The notes: generated by a model not told the origin, from the sequence alone. A stretch of DNA of 64,000 bases from Eurosta solidaginis (GCF_040869045.1 NC_090319.1:60732779-60796778); one strand, 5' to 3'. Counted from the first letter of the stretch, positions 34,951 through 47,252 are shown. Translations and numbers: made by a program.

Positions 34951-35027
34951 ATTTGGTTTTTGATTTTTATTTTGTGAGAGTAAGATAATAAAATTTAAAA
35001 TAGTTCAACAATATCTTACATTAAAAA

Positions 35028-36157
35028 CAAGTAAAGGTATCTAAGTTCGGGTGTAACCGAACATTATATACTCAGCGTGAGCTTTAATTGTACATTTCAT
35101 TTCAGATAAATTACTTTTCTACATAACACATGGCACCGCCCGTTAAAAAAAATGTCTCCCCATTTCCTCTTACAGTAAAACTTGATAAGTGAAATATCAT
35201 TGATTCAAAACTATTTTTTGCTAAGTTATAGCTAATTATTCTAGTCTACGACCCTTTTAAACTTGTTTTATATCTAAGTTGCCGTGGTCTTTAACCGATC
35301 CCGTCCATTCTTACTAGAAATATTTTCTGCTATAAGAAATATATGTGTACATAATTTTATTACGATCCGTTAATTTTTCTTCGAGTTATGGCGCCCGAAA
35401 CATAGAAAATTGCTTAGTCATAAAAGGAGCGGTGACACGCCCATTTTTTTTAATTTTAAGTTTTTCCTATTTATTATTACAAATCCACTTCGGAAATGAA
35501 ATACCATTGATAAAAAGCTATTTTTCGCAAGGATACAGCTTGTTTTATTCGTCCACGACCCTTTTAAAAATCTTTTATATAAAAGTGGGCGTGTTCCTAA
35601 ACCGATTTCGTTAATTTTTCTTCAAAGCATTCCCTATAGTAAGGACAACCTCTCTGCCGAATTTTGTTACGATAGGTTTAACAATTTTTGATTTATGATT
35701 AATAATATTTGTAAAATTGATTTTATCACAAGTGGGCGGTGCCACGCCCATTAAAATTTTTTTTTTTCAGATTTTTATCAAGAGTCAATATCAGTCCACA
35801 CGTCGAGTTTCAACATTCTAGGTGTATTATTTACTAAATAATCAGGATTTTGTGTTTTCCAAAATGTTATATATATAAAAAGTGGGCGTGGTTATCATCT
35901 GATTTCGCTCATTTTCAATACCAATCTATTCTGGGTCCAGATAAGCACGTGTACCAAATTTGGTGAGGATATCTCAATATTTACGCAAGTTATCGTGTTA
36001 ACGGACAGACGGGCGGACATGGCTCAATCAAATTTTTTTCGACACTGATGATTTTGATATATGGAAGTCTATATCTATCTCGTTTCCTTTATACCTGTAC
36101 AACCAACCGTTATCCAATCAAAGTTAATATACTCTGTATGAAAAGCAGGTTGAGTAT
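35028..36157 (+). mobile_element. CAAGTAAGG-class element, family 1, short diverged copy
   Basis: Begins caagtaaaggtatctaag with AA before it, has the gttcgggtgtaaccgaac hairpin and a degraded atactcagcgtgagc copy, and ends gttgagtat followed by AA. No 130-bp satellite, but several gtgggcg(t)g blocks and an acggacagacggg tract remain. Confidence 0.8.
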
Positions 36158-36749
36158 AATTAATTCAAACTGAAATGCTCTTTTCAGTGCAGCTGTTCAC
36201 GTGGCTTTTAATTAAAGACAGTACAAACACGTTTTTCAAAAGTAGAACTCTTAAATAAACATCTAAAAGTAAACATCTTGGCTAATGTAGGTAGGTATCT
36301 AGGTCTTTTTCTACGATAAAATGTTGAAAGAAATACGCAATGATTATATGATGAAAATGGCACTGAAGATGACACAACGCCGAAACCGGTTTGTATCCAA
36401 ACTAATTTTGACAAAGGATCACGGAAAATCGTTTCGATATATATACATATATCAATCAAAATCAAAAGTTCCACATAACGGAATGCTTCATTCTATCATT
36501 CGCATGACTTTTGTTTGTTGGGTATATTAGCAAGCACGTGCACAGGGTAGGAAAACTTTGTAATGCATATTTATATACAAACGTACATATGTTTGTATTA
36601 AGGTATAAGTACCTACGCTTTATGTGTAAATAAATAAATAAATGTACGCGGATATAAAAATAGGTAATAATAATTACAAAGTGACGAGCATTTAGCTTTG
36701 ACGACTTTTAGGTCGAACTTTATTTACCGCAAATTTATTGTATGGACTG
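36158..36749. other. No supported gene
   Basis: Short frames on both strands overlap each other and carry no motif. Nothing else recognised. Confidence 0.5.
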
Positions 36750-37821
36750 CCCTACAAGAAACGCTGATAGTTTTACTAATACACTCACACTTGTAGTTGA
36801 CAATGCTGATCCTGCGATGACGTAAACATTGATACTCAAGTTTATGTATGTTCCTTTGTTCGCTCACGCATGTCCGCATGTTCCCAACGACAGCCTATAA
36901 TCATGATAAAGGACTCAAACTGGGAAAGCTTCGGACACCTGGTACAGAACAAAAGAACATACAGCAGATACCATTATGCATGTGAGACAGATACATAATT
37001 CTCAACGGAATTTTTTGTATGCGAGAACAGTTTATCCGATTTAATCATGTTGTCATATGACAATCAAAAGATTATCACGGTTGTTTTGCTATTTTTTAAA
37101 TTCTGCCATTTTCAACCGACGAAAACCATATAAAAAATAAGCTTAAAAATGAAAAAGAGAGCATTTCAAAGATCCATGCTAAAAGAAAAAAATCGAAAAT
37201 AATATTAAAAAATACCAAAAGCTGTCGGAATGTATGGGGCGCACTCAAAAAATTGATATGCGAAAAATAATAGTGGTTAGTGGTGATTCATTTTTAAATG
37301 TTTCCGCATGAGGAAAGCACTCTTCTGTTGTTTTGTTATTTTCTGAATTTAAATTCAACATTCTGAACTTGAATTCTTATAAAACTATTTATTTTAAACA
37401 AATAAGAAACACGTATGCTTTTATCACGTACAAAATTAAAAACGTAATGAAATAAAGTAAATAAAAAGCAAAAAGCATTGTTTCATTTTTGGTGGAATAT
37501 AACAATGGTCATTTATGATAGTATAACAGTCAAACCTGATATCTACAGTAAACTATCATTTATGACACTTTTTGATAGTTAGAGTGTCAGCATTGATCCA
37601 GGAAAAGGAATGAGAGTGAGCAGTACGGCTATATACTTAATCAGTAGGCCATGTTGGTGTATAAGAAGGAGACAAAAACTCACACGTACACAGTTGTTTA
37701 CATCACATTTGCGCAAGTCCCTTTAAGTTTGTGATAGAAAGTTTGTATGAGGCGCTGATCGTTAGGTTGACATTGCTGACAATCAGATGATAGTCATATG
37801 ATAGTCAGTATTCTTGTAGGG
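36750..37821 (+). mobile_element. 1.07-kb TIR element, copy 1
   Basis: Ends CCCTACAAGAA (36750-36760) and its inverse (37811-37821). Noncoding interior with gtcatatgac palindromes. An inverted second copy of the same length is at 52306-53393. TSDs are not obvious at either copy, so the superfamily is unassigned. Confidence 0.8.
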
Positions 37822-37984
37822 ATGCTAAGTGGAATATCATCCTAAAAAAACATTCTGAGTGGCAACACCTAGGTAGAAAGTCTTAGAAGGTGATACATTA
37901 TCTCTGTGCCAGATTTCATTTAAATCGGTTGCGCCGTTCCCGAGATCGCTGGGCTATACAAATATACAATGATTGTTCGTTTAC

Positions 37985-38430
37985 AGTTATAAGATACCGT
38001 CTAACAAAACGCGCAAGTCGCTTCTTCGTTAGATTAACTGGCGCCAATTGTTCACACCAGGGGAGTTTAAATTGTTTTCCACGTGCTTCTTCCAGGGAGT
38101 GGGGCCGCTCTCTTCCTCTGCTTCCATTGGCGGGTTCCGTTAAAAATAATTTCTTAGCCGGAGCATTATCTTTCATTCGCATAACAGCTTATCCGCGTTG
38201 TGTTTTAATTCGTTGGACTATGTTAACGTCTGCGTAAAGCTCGTACGGCTCATCATTAAATCTTCCAATCAGATGTTGTCAGTGTCCATACTTCTGCAAC
38301 ATATATTAGGACGTTGTTATTTGTGATACTGGTGCTCAAATAAACAAAGTATTTTATTATTTCGAAGTTATGGCAGCCAATAGTAACGTGGTCGCCAAGA
38401 CGCAAATGCGCCGATTCTTTGCTTGCTGTC
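37985..38430 (-). pseudogene. RTE LINE fragment, decayed
   Basis: Minus strand; blocks match the C-terminus of the 61502 ORF (RMKDNAPAKKLFLTEPANGSR), with an internal deletion between about 38260 and 38330 and many substitutions. Confidence 0.75.
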
Positions 38431-38449
38431 AACAGGTACTTCCAATCCC

Positions 38450-38788
38450 AATAAATAAATTAAATAAATACAAAGCGCTATATACCTCCGAAGGACTTCT
38501 CCTCCAATTCGCGTCGTGCTCATTTTAATTTTTCCTACAAAAAATTGGCGGGGTCCCGACTTACATGTTTTACGTCGACTCCGATCGGCATTTGCAAGGC
38601 AGATGCGTTTTCGTTGAGAAGCTTTTCATGGCAAAAATACACGCTGGAGTTGTTGCCCACTTCAAAAAACTTATTTCTACATTGAAAAAACTTGTTTCTA
38701 ATTGTTTGATATTGCTTTTATCCGGACTTTAAATCGGGATCTTCGGTGTGGTAGGCAGAGCACGCCACCACCACACCACGGCGGTTAA
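38450..38788 (-). mobile_element. tRNA-headed SINE, diverged, reverse
   Basis: Reverse body (aagcgctatatacctccgaag) to head (caccacaccacggcgg). Many substitutions and a short deletion near 38660. Confidence 0.75.
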
Positions 38789-39269
38789 CGTTCCAATACG
38801 ACACAATGAAATGAATTGATGCCCCTGGAGCAAAAATAATGTTCCGAACATAAAACCGGCAGTAAATCAAATCGTATCGGGAAGTTCAACAGGAGTAGTG
38901 CTAACTGGGATGTTTTTAGCATGGCTCGGAATTCAGCTACCCAAATAATAAAGTGTGAGGAACTGAGGTAATATTCTGCAAAGATTAAGCCCGCTCTACC
39001 TTCTGATACTTTTTAGCGTTAGATTAGAAACCTTCGAGTTTGGTCAAAGGACAAATCATAATTACTTTAGGCGTTGATGGTCCTTGAATAGTACCTTTCT
39101 AAATATTGTGTCAACGACTACCCTCTATCCTAACTTAATTTCATGTCAAGGCGCTATGTACTCTGGAGCTCCTTTCGAATTTTTAACCGTAAATGAAGCT
39201 GATGCGGCTTCAAAATAAAACCGGATACTGTTGGCGATGATGGCATACCTATAAAGTTGATCTAAGCTC

Positions 39270-39440
39270 AAAATCTTATTTTGGGTTTTGTGAAACAGCT
39301 TTATCGCCTTTAAAGGACTATTTATCAGGTCGTTTTCAAAAGTAAAAATCGGATCAGGGCCTCATAACTTAAGCCCTTATGTCTCAGGCCTCTATTTTGA
39401 GTATCTTGCTATTTAGTATATTTGTGAATGACGTATTTTT
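39270..39440 (+). pseudogene. LINE RT trace
   Basis: The plus strand shows a shredded RT palm (around LLFSIFVNDVF, 39400-39440) in more than one frame. A weak call. Confidence 0.3.
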
Positions 39441-39823
39441 ATACCTTTCATGAACATGAAATTATATATTAACTTGCGTCCGATGTTTGTAACGTTGAGA
39501 AATATAGAAGATTGACTCACCATTAAGTATACCGAATTGATCAGGGCGATGAACTGAGTTGATATAGCCATGTCCGTCTATCCGTCCGTCCGTCTGTCTG
39601 TTTGAACGCAAACTAGTCCCTCAACTTTTGAGATATCTCAATGAAATTTGGCACAAAGATGTATTTTTGTATTATATTAGACATTTGTCGGATCCGGTAG
39701 GATCGGGCCACTATAACATATATCTCCCATACAACCGATCGTTCAGATAAGACGATTTTGGTCATTCCTGCCGCAATTTAGAAAGTATAAACGTGGAACT
39801 AGGTGATATATATTCTAATATAT

Positions 39824-40288
39824 TGTAACGAATTTACTGCAATTCCGTTTATTTGCAACCTTCGTTTAACGTTCAAATCACTAAACTGTTGAATAAATAA
39901 CTCCGCTATTCAATAATGCAAAATAGCCTTTATTAGACTACTTTCAAAATAACACTTCTATTGCTCGACAGATAGGGTGCTTAATCAAAACCGATTGACT
40001 TGCCTCTACTGTTGCTGCTGGTTTCCTCGTTGCATACTTCTACGTCTACAACTACGTTTATAGCTTCTCATATGCACGTGTATACGTGAGTAATACTTGC
40101 ACAAATTATTGCCTTCTTTTGTGAGCATCTCAGATAAGATATATGCACGTGTTTGCGCGTCTCTTCTCCGCTGCTCGTATGGACATATGGGTAGACATTA
40201 TGATTGATTTAATGATGTGTATACAATTCACTGCTTAGCATCGGCTTAGAGATGATAGTCTCCCTTAGTGTTGCTAATATTCCTCACA
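39824..40288 (-). mobile_element. Solo LTR, complete, reverse
   Basis: A 465-bp unit, tgtaacgaatttactg...cctcaca, with ATAT at 39820-39823 and 40289-40292. Closely related in its 3' third to the LTRs of the neighbouring retrotransposon. It interrupts a family-2 repeat block. Confidence 0.9.
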
Positions 40289-40634
40289 ATATCATAGAAG
40301 ATATCCTGAAAAAATCACTTTGATCGGAGCTATATATAGTTATATCCCATACAACCGATCGTTCAGATAGAGATTTTTGGCCATTTCTCCCTAAATTTAG
40401 AAAGTATAAACGGGAATAACGTATTTTAATATATCATAGAAGATTTTCTGCAAAAAATACTTTGATCGGAGCTACATATAGTATATATCCAATACAACCG
40501 ATGATTCAGATAGAAAGATTTTTGGCAATTTCTCCCTTAATTTTCAATATAAAAACGTTAAACTTGGTTTTATTCTAATATATCATAGAAGATTTCCTGA
40601 AAAAATCACTTTGATCGGAACTATATGTATATAG

Positions 40635-41152
40635 TGTTACGAATGTTAGCAACACTAAGGAGTACTGCTATCTCTATGCCGATGCTAAGCAGTGACGTTA
40701 ATCATTTTGTCTACACCTATGTACGTACACGCAGCGGAGAAGAGATGCACAAACACATGCAGATATCTTATCTGAGATGCTTCTAAAGGTATGCAATTGT
40801 GATTGTGGAAGTGTCGCTCACACATACAAGCGCATGGGGTATGAGGGAAGCTATAAAAATTATACATCTGTAGTTATAGCTGAGAAATTTATAACTAACT
40901 AGTAAGTTCTGGAATTAGAAAAGCCTAGAAATATGCAACGAAGAGGTCGGACAGTATAAAAGGGCGACAACAGTGGAGGCGAGAGATCAGTTTCATTTAA
41001 GCTACATTTAAGCAAGCTATAAGTGATATTGTGAAGTACTTTAATAAAGGCCATTTTCTATTATTCAATATTGGAGTTATTTATTCAACAGTTTAGTGAT
41101 TCGAACTTAGGAGAAGGTTGCAAATAAGAGGATTTGCAGTAAATTCGTTACA
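40635..41152 (+). repeat. 5' LTR
   Basis: 518 bp, tgttacgaatg...aattcgttaca. TATA box tataaaag at 40955-40962, polyadenylation signal aataaa at 41043-41048. The terminal inverted repeat is tgttacgaat/attcgttaca. Confidence 0.95.
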
Positions 41153-41154
41153 AT

Positions 41155-41169
41155 TGGTGTCAGAAGAGG
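41155..41169 (+). other. Primer-binding site, tRNA-Leu type
   Basis: tggtgtcagaagagg lies two bases after the 5' LTR and is complementary to the 3' end expected of a leucine tRNA with CCA. Confidence 0.8.
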
Positions 41170-41211
41170 AATAGTTGAATAAATTCCGAAGACTTCGAAT
41201 ACAACTTGGAC

Positions 41212-42560
41212 ATGCCAAAGTTAAGTGAATTGAAGATCCAGCCACTGAAGAAGGAGTTGGAGAGTCGTAGGTTGAATACAACCGGCATTAAACTAGAACT
41301 TCAGGAACGACTACGACAGGCAATGGAATTAGAAGGAATTGACGTGGAGGAGTATGACTTTCATCTTGATGGCGAGGAAACAACAAAAATGGAAGAAACA
41401 CCACAGACAATGGCGAACACAGACCTGAACATGATATTGGCTGCAATATCGGCACAAATGACCGAAATGTCATCACAAATATCCACCAACATGTCATCTC
41501 AACTGGAATCACAGAAGATATATATGGCATCCAAGATGGAATCACAGGAGACACGTATTGCAGAAATGTCATCTGAAATAACATCGCAGATTGAAGCACA
41601 AGAAACGCGTATATCCGAAATATCGGCGCAAATTTCAGCACAGATATCACCGCAGATCTCTGCTCACCTGGAAGAGCAAGAAGGACGTATTTCCTCAAAG
41701 TTGGAGGCGCAAGATACAACAATTTTACAGTTTGAAGAAAAAATCGAGGCCGAGGTGGATGCTTTGAGAGGACGTATCGAGCAGTTGCAAATAAATCGCC
41801 CAGCAGTTTCAACGAGTAATCCAAAGGTAAAAACACCATTCTTTGACGGTTCTGTTCTTTCGAGGTCTTTAAGCTACAGTTTGAGAAGACCGCGGCAGTG
41901 AACAACTGGAATGCGGAAGAAAAAGTTGCTGCACTCTTCGAAGCATTGAAAGGACCAGCTGCCGAAATCTTACAGACTATTCCAGAGTACGAACGGAACA
42001 GTTATGACGCATTGATGGCTGCTGTAGAACGGCGATACGGAAGCGAACACAAGAAAAAAATATTTCAAATAGAATTGCAAAACCGTTACCAAAAAGCTAA
42101 TGAGACTTTGCAAGAGTTTGCTTCGGATGTTGTAAGGTTGGCTCATTTGGCAAATGCGGACGCACCCGTGGAATACACTGAAAGGGTAAAAATCCAGAGC
42201 TTCATAAATGGCATACGAGAGGTGGAAACGAAGCGGGCTACATATGCGAATCCAAAACTAACATTTGTTGAAACGGTATCGCATGCGACTCAGGAAACAG
42301 CCTCACTTTTGAGTAAGCCAGCATACAAAGCTCATCGCGTGGAAGTGGAAAGGCCACACTGGGTAGACGCAATTTTGGAAGCATTGAAGGGTACACAGCA
42401 GAAGAATAATGATGCAGTCAAATGCTTTAAATGTGGAAAGCCAGGGCATATTGCGCGTTATTGCAACACCAACCCTAACAGTTCCAACAATGTGGGTGGT
42501 CGTAAACGCAGAGCAGAAGGAGATGGTCAAATCTCCAAGACCACTCAATCGTTAAACTAA
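41212..42560 (+). pseudogene. gag (frameshifted) with N-terminal SAP-like motif
   Basis: First ATG at 41212. Residues ~6-40 (LKKELESRRLNTTGIKLEL) look like a SAP DNA-binding motif. Residues ~75-195 form a long heptad-like coiled coil with repeated ISAQ/ESQ units. A 1-base frameshift near 41855-41865 separates this from the main gag domain (41880-42300). A CCHC knuckle, CFKCGKPGHIARYC, is at 42424-42465, then a basic tail. The product would form the particle and package element RNA. The shift lies in non-repetitive sequence without a slippery site, so it is probably a mutation. Confidence 0.85.
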
Positions 42561-42657
42561 ATCGAGCCAGCCGCAAGGGGCTCCCGCAATTGAATGCCCC
42601 ATAATCTCTATCTCGCAGATTGGAAGAAGATCGAGCAATCTTACTATTGGAGGACAT

Positions 42658-44229
42658 GTGGATGGAAAGGAACGTTTACTGACTATAGATACGGGTGCAT
42701 CTCATTCCATCATTCGAGCGGATCTAGTCAACAAAAAGATAAAACCATTGCTTGGAGCAAGATTACGTACAGCCACGGAAGAGGACACCCAGGTAATTGG
42801 AGAAGTAGAATGTGAAGTAGCAATTGGGAACGTCACGGTACTACACAATTTTATAGTGGCAGATATTGTTGATGAAATCATAATTGGAGTGGACTTCTTA
42901 ATCAACCAAGGCATCAAGAACGATATGCAAAGCAAGACGATGCGATATAAGAACATGGATGTGCCACTTAATTTCGGCTACGAGAGAGGCTACAGCAGTA
43001 AACGAGTGCTGGTGGAAGAGAGCCAGCAAATACCACCAAAATCCAAAGCAGTCATCTGGGCAAAGGTTGATGGGGATTGTGGGACAAACAAATTGTGGGT
43101 TGTCGAAGCAGCAAACAAATCAGCACTGAACATACTTGTAGGAAAAACCCTGGTATTGACAAAACAAGATGGACGTATTCCGGTAAGAGTACTCAATGAG
43201 TTCAAGTCACCATTCAATTTGACCAAAGGAGCTATTTTGGGAAGATGGCAAGAGGCTGAAGTAGTTATTAACTGTGAACAGCTCCAGGAACACGTTTCAT
43301 CTAGTAATATTGATTTTTCAAATGACATCACGGCATGTACACAGGGGCTAGAGGAAGCCTATCAGAGTAAGGTAAAACAACTGCTCCTAAATTACGCGAA
43401 CATATTTGACCAGAATGGTTCCAAACCAGGCCGCACCAATGTTGTGAAACATCAAATTGACACTGGAGACGCGAGGCCGATACGTCAAGCTCCTCGTAGT
43501 GTTCCACTGGCGAAACGGGAAGTTGTGAGTCAAATCGTGCAAGAAATGAGCAACAGCGGTGTCATCGAACCATCAGCTAGTCCATGGAGCTCACCGGTAG
43601 TACTTGTAAAGAAGAAGGATGGAAAAATGAGGTTTTGCGTTGACTACCGGAAGTTGAATGACGTTACGAAAAAGGATAGCTACCCATTGCCAAGAATTGA
43701 TGACACTCTGGACTCGCTATCTGGTACGAAATGGTTTTCCACACTGGACTTGAAAAGCGGCTACTGGCAAGTTGAGGTGAAGGAGGAAGATAAAGAGAAA
43801 ACAGCCTTCAGTGTCGGTGATGATCTTTGGCAATTTACAGTGATGCCTTTTGGACTTTGTAATGCACCAGCTACTTTTGAGAGACTCATGGACCAGGTAC
43901 TGAAAGGTCGACATTGGAAAACATGCTTGGTGTACCTGGACGACATCATCGTATTGAGTAAGAACTTTGATGAACATCTTAAGAACTTGGAGGAAGTTTT
44001 CCAGAGAATAGCTGGCGCTGGTCTGAAGTTAAGTCCCAAAAGGTGTGCGCTGTTTAAAAAGGAAGTAAATTATTTGGGTCACAAGGTAACGACAGAGGAC
44101 AACTGCACTGCAAACGAAAAGATAGAGGCTGTAAAAGATTGGCCAACACCACAGAACCTACATGAATTGAGAAGTTTCCTTGGGCTGTGCACATATTACC
44201 ACCGATGCATTAGATATTTTCACAAATAA
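42658..44229 (+). pseudogene. pol part 1: protease and reverse transcriptase
   Basis: Residue 11 starts the aspartic protease motif DTGA. RT follows, with FCVDYRKLN, FSTLDLKSGYWQ, MPFGLCNAPATFERL and the catalytic YLDD at residues 426-429 (43933-43944). After the LRSFLGLCTYYHR motif, the frame jumps directly to a sequence expected ~120 residues later (IRYFHK), then a TAA at 44227-44229. The missing part held the RT connection and the first RNase H acidic residues. The true start may be upstream, by readthrough or frameshift from gag; the M at 42658 is only the first in frame. Confidence 0.9.
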
Positions 44230-45828
44230 CTCTACGGCCAGCCATTCCGTGTCAGCACAGATCACGCAGCGTTGAAATGGCTTCTGAAGTTCCGTAATCC
44301 GGAAGGACAATTGGCACGGTGGATCGAGCGACTACAAAGCTATGACTTTTCCATTGAGCATCGAAAAGGTAGTACCCATGGAAATGCTGATGCAATGTCA
44401 CGAAGACCATGTAGTTTGGAATGCAAGCACTGTTCAAAGGCCGAGGCTAAAGAAGACATTATAGATGTTCGGCTAATGACTATAACGTGTACGGATGAAT
44501 GGGACAAGGAACAACTAAGAAAGTGTCAGCTAGAAGATACAGATCTGTCACATGTTATGCAAGGGCTCGAGCGAAACGAAAGACCAAGCAGAGAGGAGAT
44601 GTCAGCAGAGAGTGCCATTGCGAAGTTATATTGGGCACAGTGGAACAGTTTAGAATTGATATCCGGTTGCTTGCATCGAGTATGGGAGAGTGAGAATGGT
44701 CAAAGGAAAAAGAAACTGATAGTTGTTCCCAGAAAGAGGATTCCTGACGTGCTCAGCGAGCTGCACAATGGTCCAAGCGGAGGTCATCTTGGAATCACGA
44801 AGACGCTCGAGAAGATTAAACAGAGGTTCTATTGGGTTGGTTGCCGTCAGTCGGTCACTGAGTGGATTGCGAATTGCGAGGTTTGCAGCAGAGCGAAAGG
44901 GCCCAAAACCCGAAGTCATGGCCAGATGAAGCAATATAACTCAGATGCGCCATTTGAAAAGATCGCTATGGATGTCGCCGGTACATTTCCTACTAGCAAT
45001 GGCGGAAACAAATATGTACTGGTAGTTATGGATTATTTCAGCAAATGGCCAGACGTATACCCAATCCCAAATCAAGAATCGGAAACAGTAGCAGAAGTGT
45101 TTATAAACAATTGGGTTGCAAGGTATGGTGTACCAATGGAGTTACATTCTGACCAAGGCAAGAATTTCGAATCAGCTGTGTTCCAGGAAATGTGTAAATC
45201 ATTGGGCATTCGAAAAACACGGACAACTGCATTGCATCCTCAGTCCGATGGTATGGTGGAACGATTCAATAGAACATTGGAGGAGCACTTAAGGAAAGTA
45301 GTGGACAAGCTCCATAAAGAGTGGGATACCCGCATACCATTATTCTTGATGGCTTACCGATCAGCAGTGCATGAGACAACGGGCCAAACCCCTGCAAAAG
45401 TAATTTTTGGCAATTACCTTAGGCTGCCAGCTGATTTGAAGTTTGGGATAGATGCCGATGCGGAGAGAAATGTTAAGAAATCCACTGGTGATTTGGAAGA
45501 AGAGCTGAAAGAAATACACAATCTGATAAGGCAACGAACAAAGATTATGAGTGACAAGATGAAATCCAGATACGATAAAGCAATTAATTTGGAAGGTTTT
45601 CAGGAAGGAGATTTGGTGCTGTTATACAACCCACAACGGAAAAAGGGTGGGTCCCCGAAATTGCAGTGTAATTGGGAAGGCCCATACAAAGTCGTAAAAC
45701 GGATCAACGATGTAGTGTACCGCATACAAACCATCGGTAAACCGCGAACCAAAACGAAAGTGGTCCATTTGGAAAGGCTGGCAGCGTTTAGATCGAGAGA
45801 TTTGTCTGATCGGGACGATCAAACTTAG
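44230..45828 (+). pseudogene. pol part 2: RNase H end and integrase
   Basis: Same frame as part 1 after the stop. It begins with the last RNase H block (STDHAALKWL, NADAMSRRP), then the integrase zinc domain (H at 44764, HL.....C..C ending ~44886), the core with D 44971, D 45151 and E 45259 (35 residues between the last two), and a GPYKVVKRI GPY/F module near the C-terminus. Integrase itself looks intact. The stop at 45826-45828 is followed by the polypurine tract. Confidence 0.9.
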
Positions 45829-45839
45829 GTAGAGGGCAG
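45827..45839 (+). other. Polypurine tract
   Basis: aggtagagggcag lies directly before the 3' LTR; it is the likely plus-strand primer. Confidence 0.7.
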
Positions 45840-46271
45840 TATTACGAATGTTAGCAACACTAAGGGGTACTGCCATCTCTATGCCGATGCTAAGCAATGA
45901 CGTGAATGCACATCAATAATTTAATCATTTTGTCTACACCTATGTACGTACACGCAGGGGAGAAGAGATGCACAAACACATGCAGATATCTTATCTAGCA
46001 TCTAGTAAGTTCTGGAATTAGAAAAGCCTAGAAATATGCAACGAGGAGGTAGGAGAGTATAAAAGGGCGACAACAGCGAAGGCGAGAGATCAGCTTCATT
46101 TAAGCTATCAAGCAGTTTGGTTTAATTAAGCAAGCTATAAGTGTTATTGTGAAGTACTTTAATAAAGGCCATTTTTCCATTATTCAATATTGGAGTTATT
46201 TATTCAACAGTTTAGTGATTCGAATTTAGCAGAAGGTTGCAAATAAGAGGATTTGCAGTAAATTCGTTACA
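45840..46271 (+). repeat. 3' LTR (shortened)
   Basis: 432 bp, tattacgaatg...aattcgttaca. Compared with the 5' LTR it lacks ~108 bp between gatatcttatct and agtaagttctgg and has small extra pieces (aatgcacatcaataa). TATA at 46058-46065, aataaa at 46161-46166. Confidence 0.95.
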
Positions 46272-46365
46272 ATAGCATATACCTATCCCATACAACCGAT
46301 CCTTCAGATAGGAAGATTTTTGGCCATTTCTCCCTTAGTTTCCAATATAAAAACGTGAAACTTGG

Positions 46366-46905
46366 TGATATCCCACAATGAGACATTTTCGACTCCTTTT
46401 GACGACTAAAAACTGTTTAATCAATTCTGCGATCAAAAGAAGACTCGAAATCGACTCCCTCTTATGATGAAATATGATTTATTAAAACAGCTACAACAAA
46501 ATGTAAAGCGATCGCAAATTGATCACATAGGGGATCGAAATATGATTGAGTAAACAATTTTTGTCTGCTTTACATTTTGATGTTGCTTTTTCAATAAATT
46601 ATATTTCACTCATAAGAGGGAGTCGATTTCGAATTTTCTTTTGATCGCAAAAGCTTTAAACACACTTAAAAATTATTCCCACAAGACTCATAAATGATGG
46701 TAAATATGACTCGAAAAGACTAAATACTGATTAGATCCCATATAAAAGAGGCTCACCAAGTGTAGTCGCGTGTAGGGTACCATTTTCTCCCGACGAGGGA
46801 GTCTTTTCTGATCAGAAAATGAGCGCATATATGCTTATTTTGATGATGCTGGAGACTTGAAAAAGACTATAATATGATTAATAATTTAAAAAAATGCTGG
46901 GTGGG
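46366..46905. mobile_element. Insertion with inverted-repeat core
   Basis: Foreign to the family-2 repeat around it. It contains arms 46429-46484 and 46593-46648 (gatcaaaag..gactcgaaatcgactccctctt and inverse). The ends may be CCCAC...GTGGGT with flanking atat; not certain. Confidence 0.5.
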
Positions 46906-47252
46906 TATATATCATAGAAGATTTCCTGTAAAAATAATTTCGATCGGAGCTATATATAATATATATCCCATACAACCGATCGTTCAGATAAGGGGGTTTT
47001 TTGCCATTTTTTATATCTATCTTAAAATCGTTTAGGTATGTACATCTGTTCACTATATATTTCTTATCTTATACAGCACATTATTCGGAGATTACGAATG
47101 GGATAAGATTATTGTTCAGCCCGATTCATGAAAGGTATGAAGCCTTCGGCACAGCCGAGGACAGTCTCGTCCTTACTTGTTTACATACGAATACAAAACT
47201 ATGCACGCATATGCTGACGATATTCAGCTGTATCGTTCTGGTCCCCTTCTTA

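Larger units (their letters stand above)
40635..46271 (+). mobile_element. Ty3/Gypsy-type LTR retrotransposon, defective
   Basis: A 5637-bp element with a 4-bp duplication ATAG (40631-40634 and 46272-46275), two LTRs, a tRNA-Leu-type primer site, gag, and pol in the order protease-RT-RNase H-integrase. There is no envelope frame: pol ends 11 bp before the 3' LTR. It is dead: gag is frameshifted, pol has lost most of RNase H and has a stop, and the LTRs differ by large indels. Integrase after RT and YxDD with a D-D35-E core place it in Ty3/Gypsy. Confidence 0.95.
39441..47179 (-). mobile_element. CAAGTAAGG-class element, family 2, opened by three insertions
   Basis: Reverse orientation. The 3' terminus is the inverse of atacctttcatgaa at 39441, preceded by TT. 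The 5' end caagtaagga is at 47179, followed by TT. Inside the 5' end are a ctcggctgtgccgaag hairpin (47143-47160) and ttcatgaaaggtat (47125-47138), the exact inverse of the 39441 terminus. The interior repeats a ~130-145-bp block (tcatagaagatttcctg, catacaaccgatcgttcag). Insertions: 39824-40288, 40635-46271 and about 46366-46905. Confidence 0.75.

Noticed and set aside
41288..41905. 205-codon open frame on the minus strand
   Set aside because: Antisense shadow of the gag coiled-coil region. No motif.
41851..41905. Programmed frameshift in gag
   Set aside because: The shift lies inside gag, not at the gag-pol junction, and no slippery heptamer is visible. A mutation is simpler.
45829..45839. 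Possible envelope gene in the Gypsy element
   Set aside because: Only 11 bp separate the pol stop from the 3' LTR. No third frame exists.
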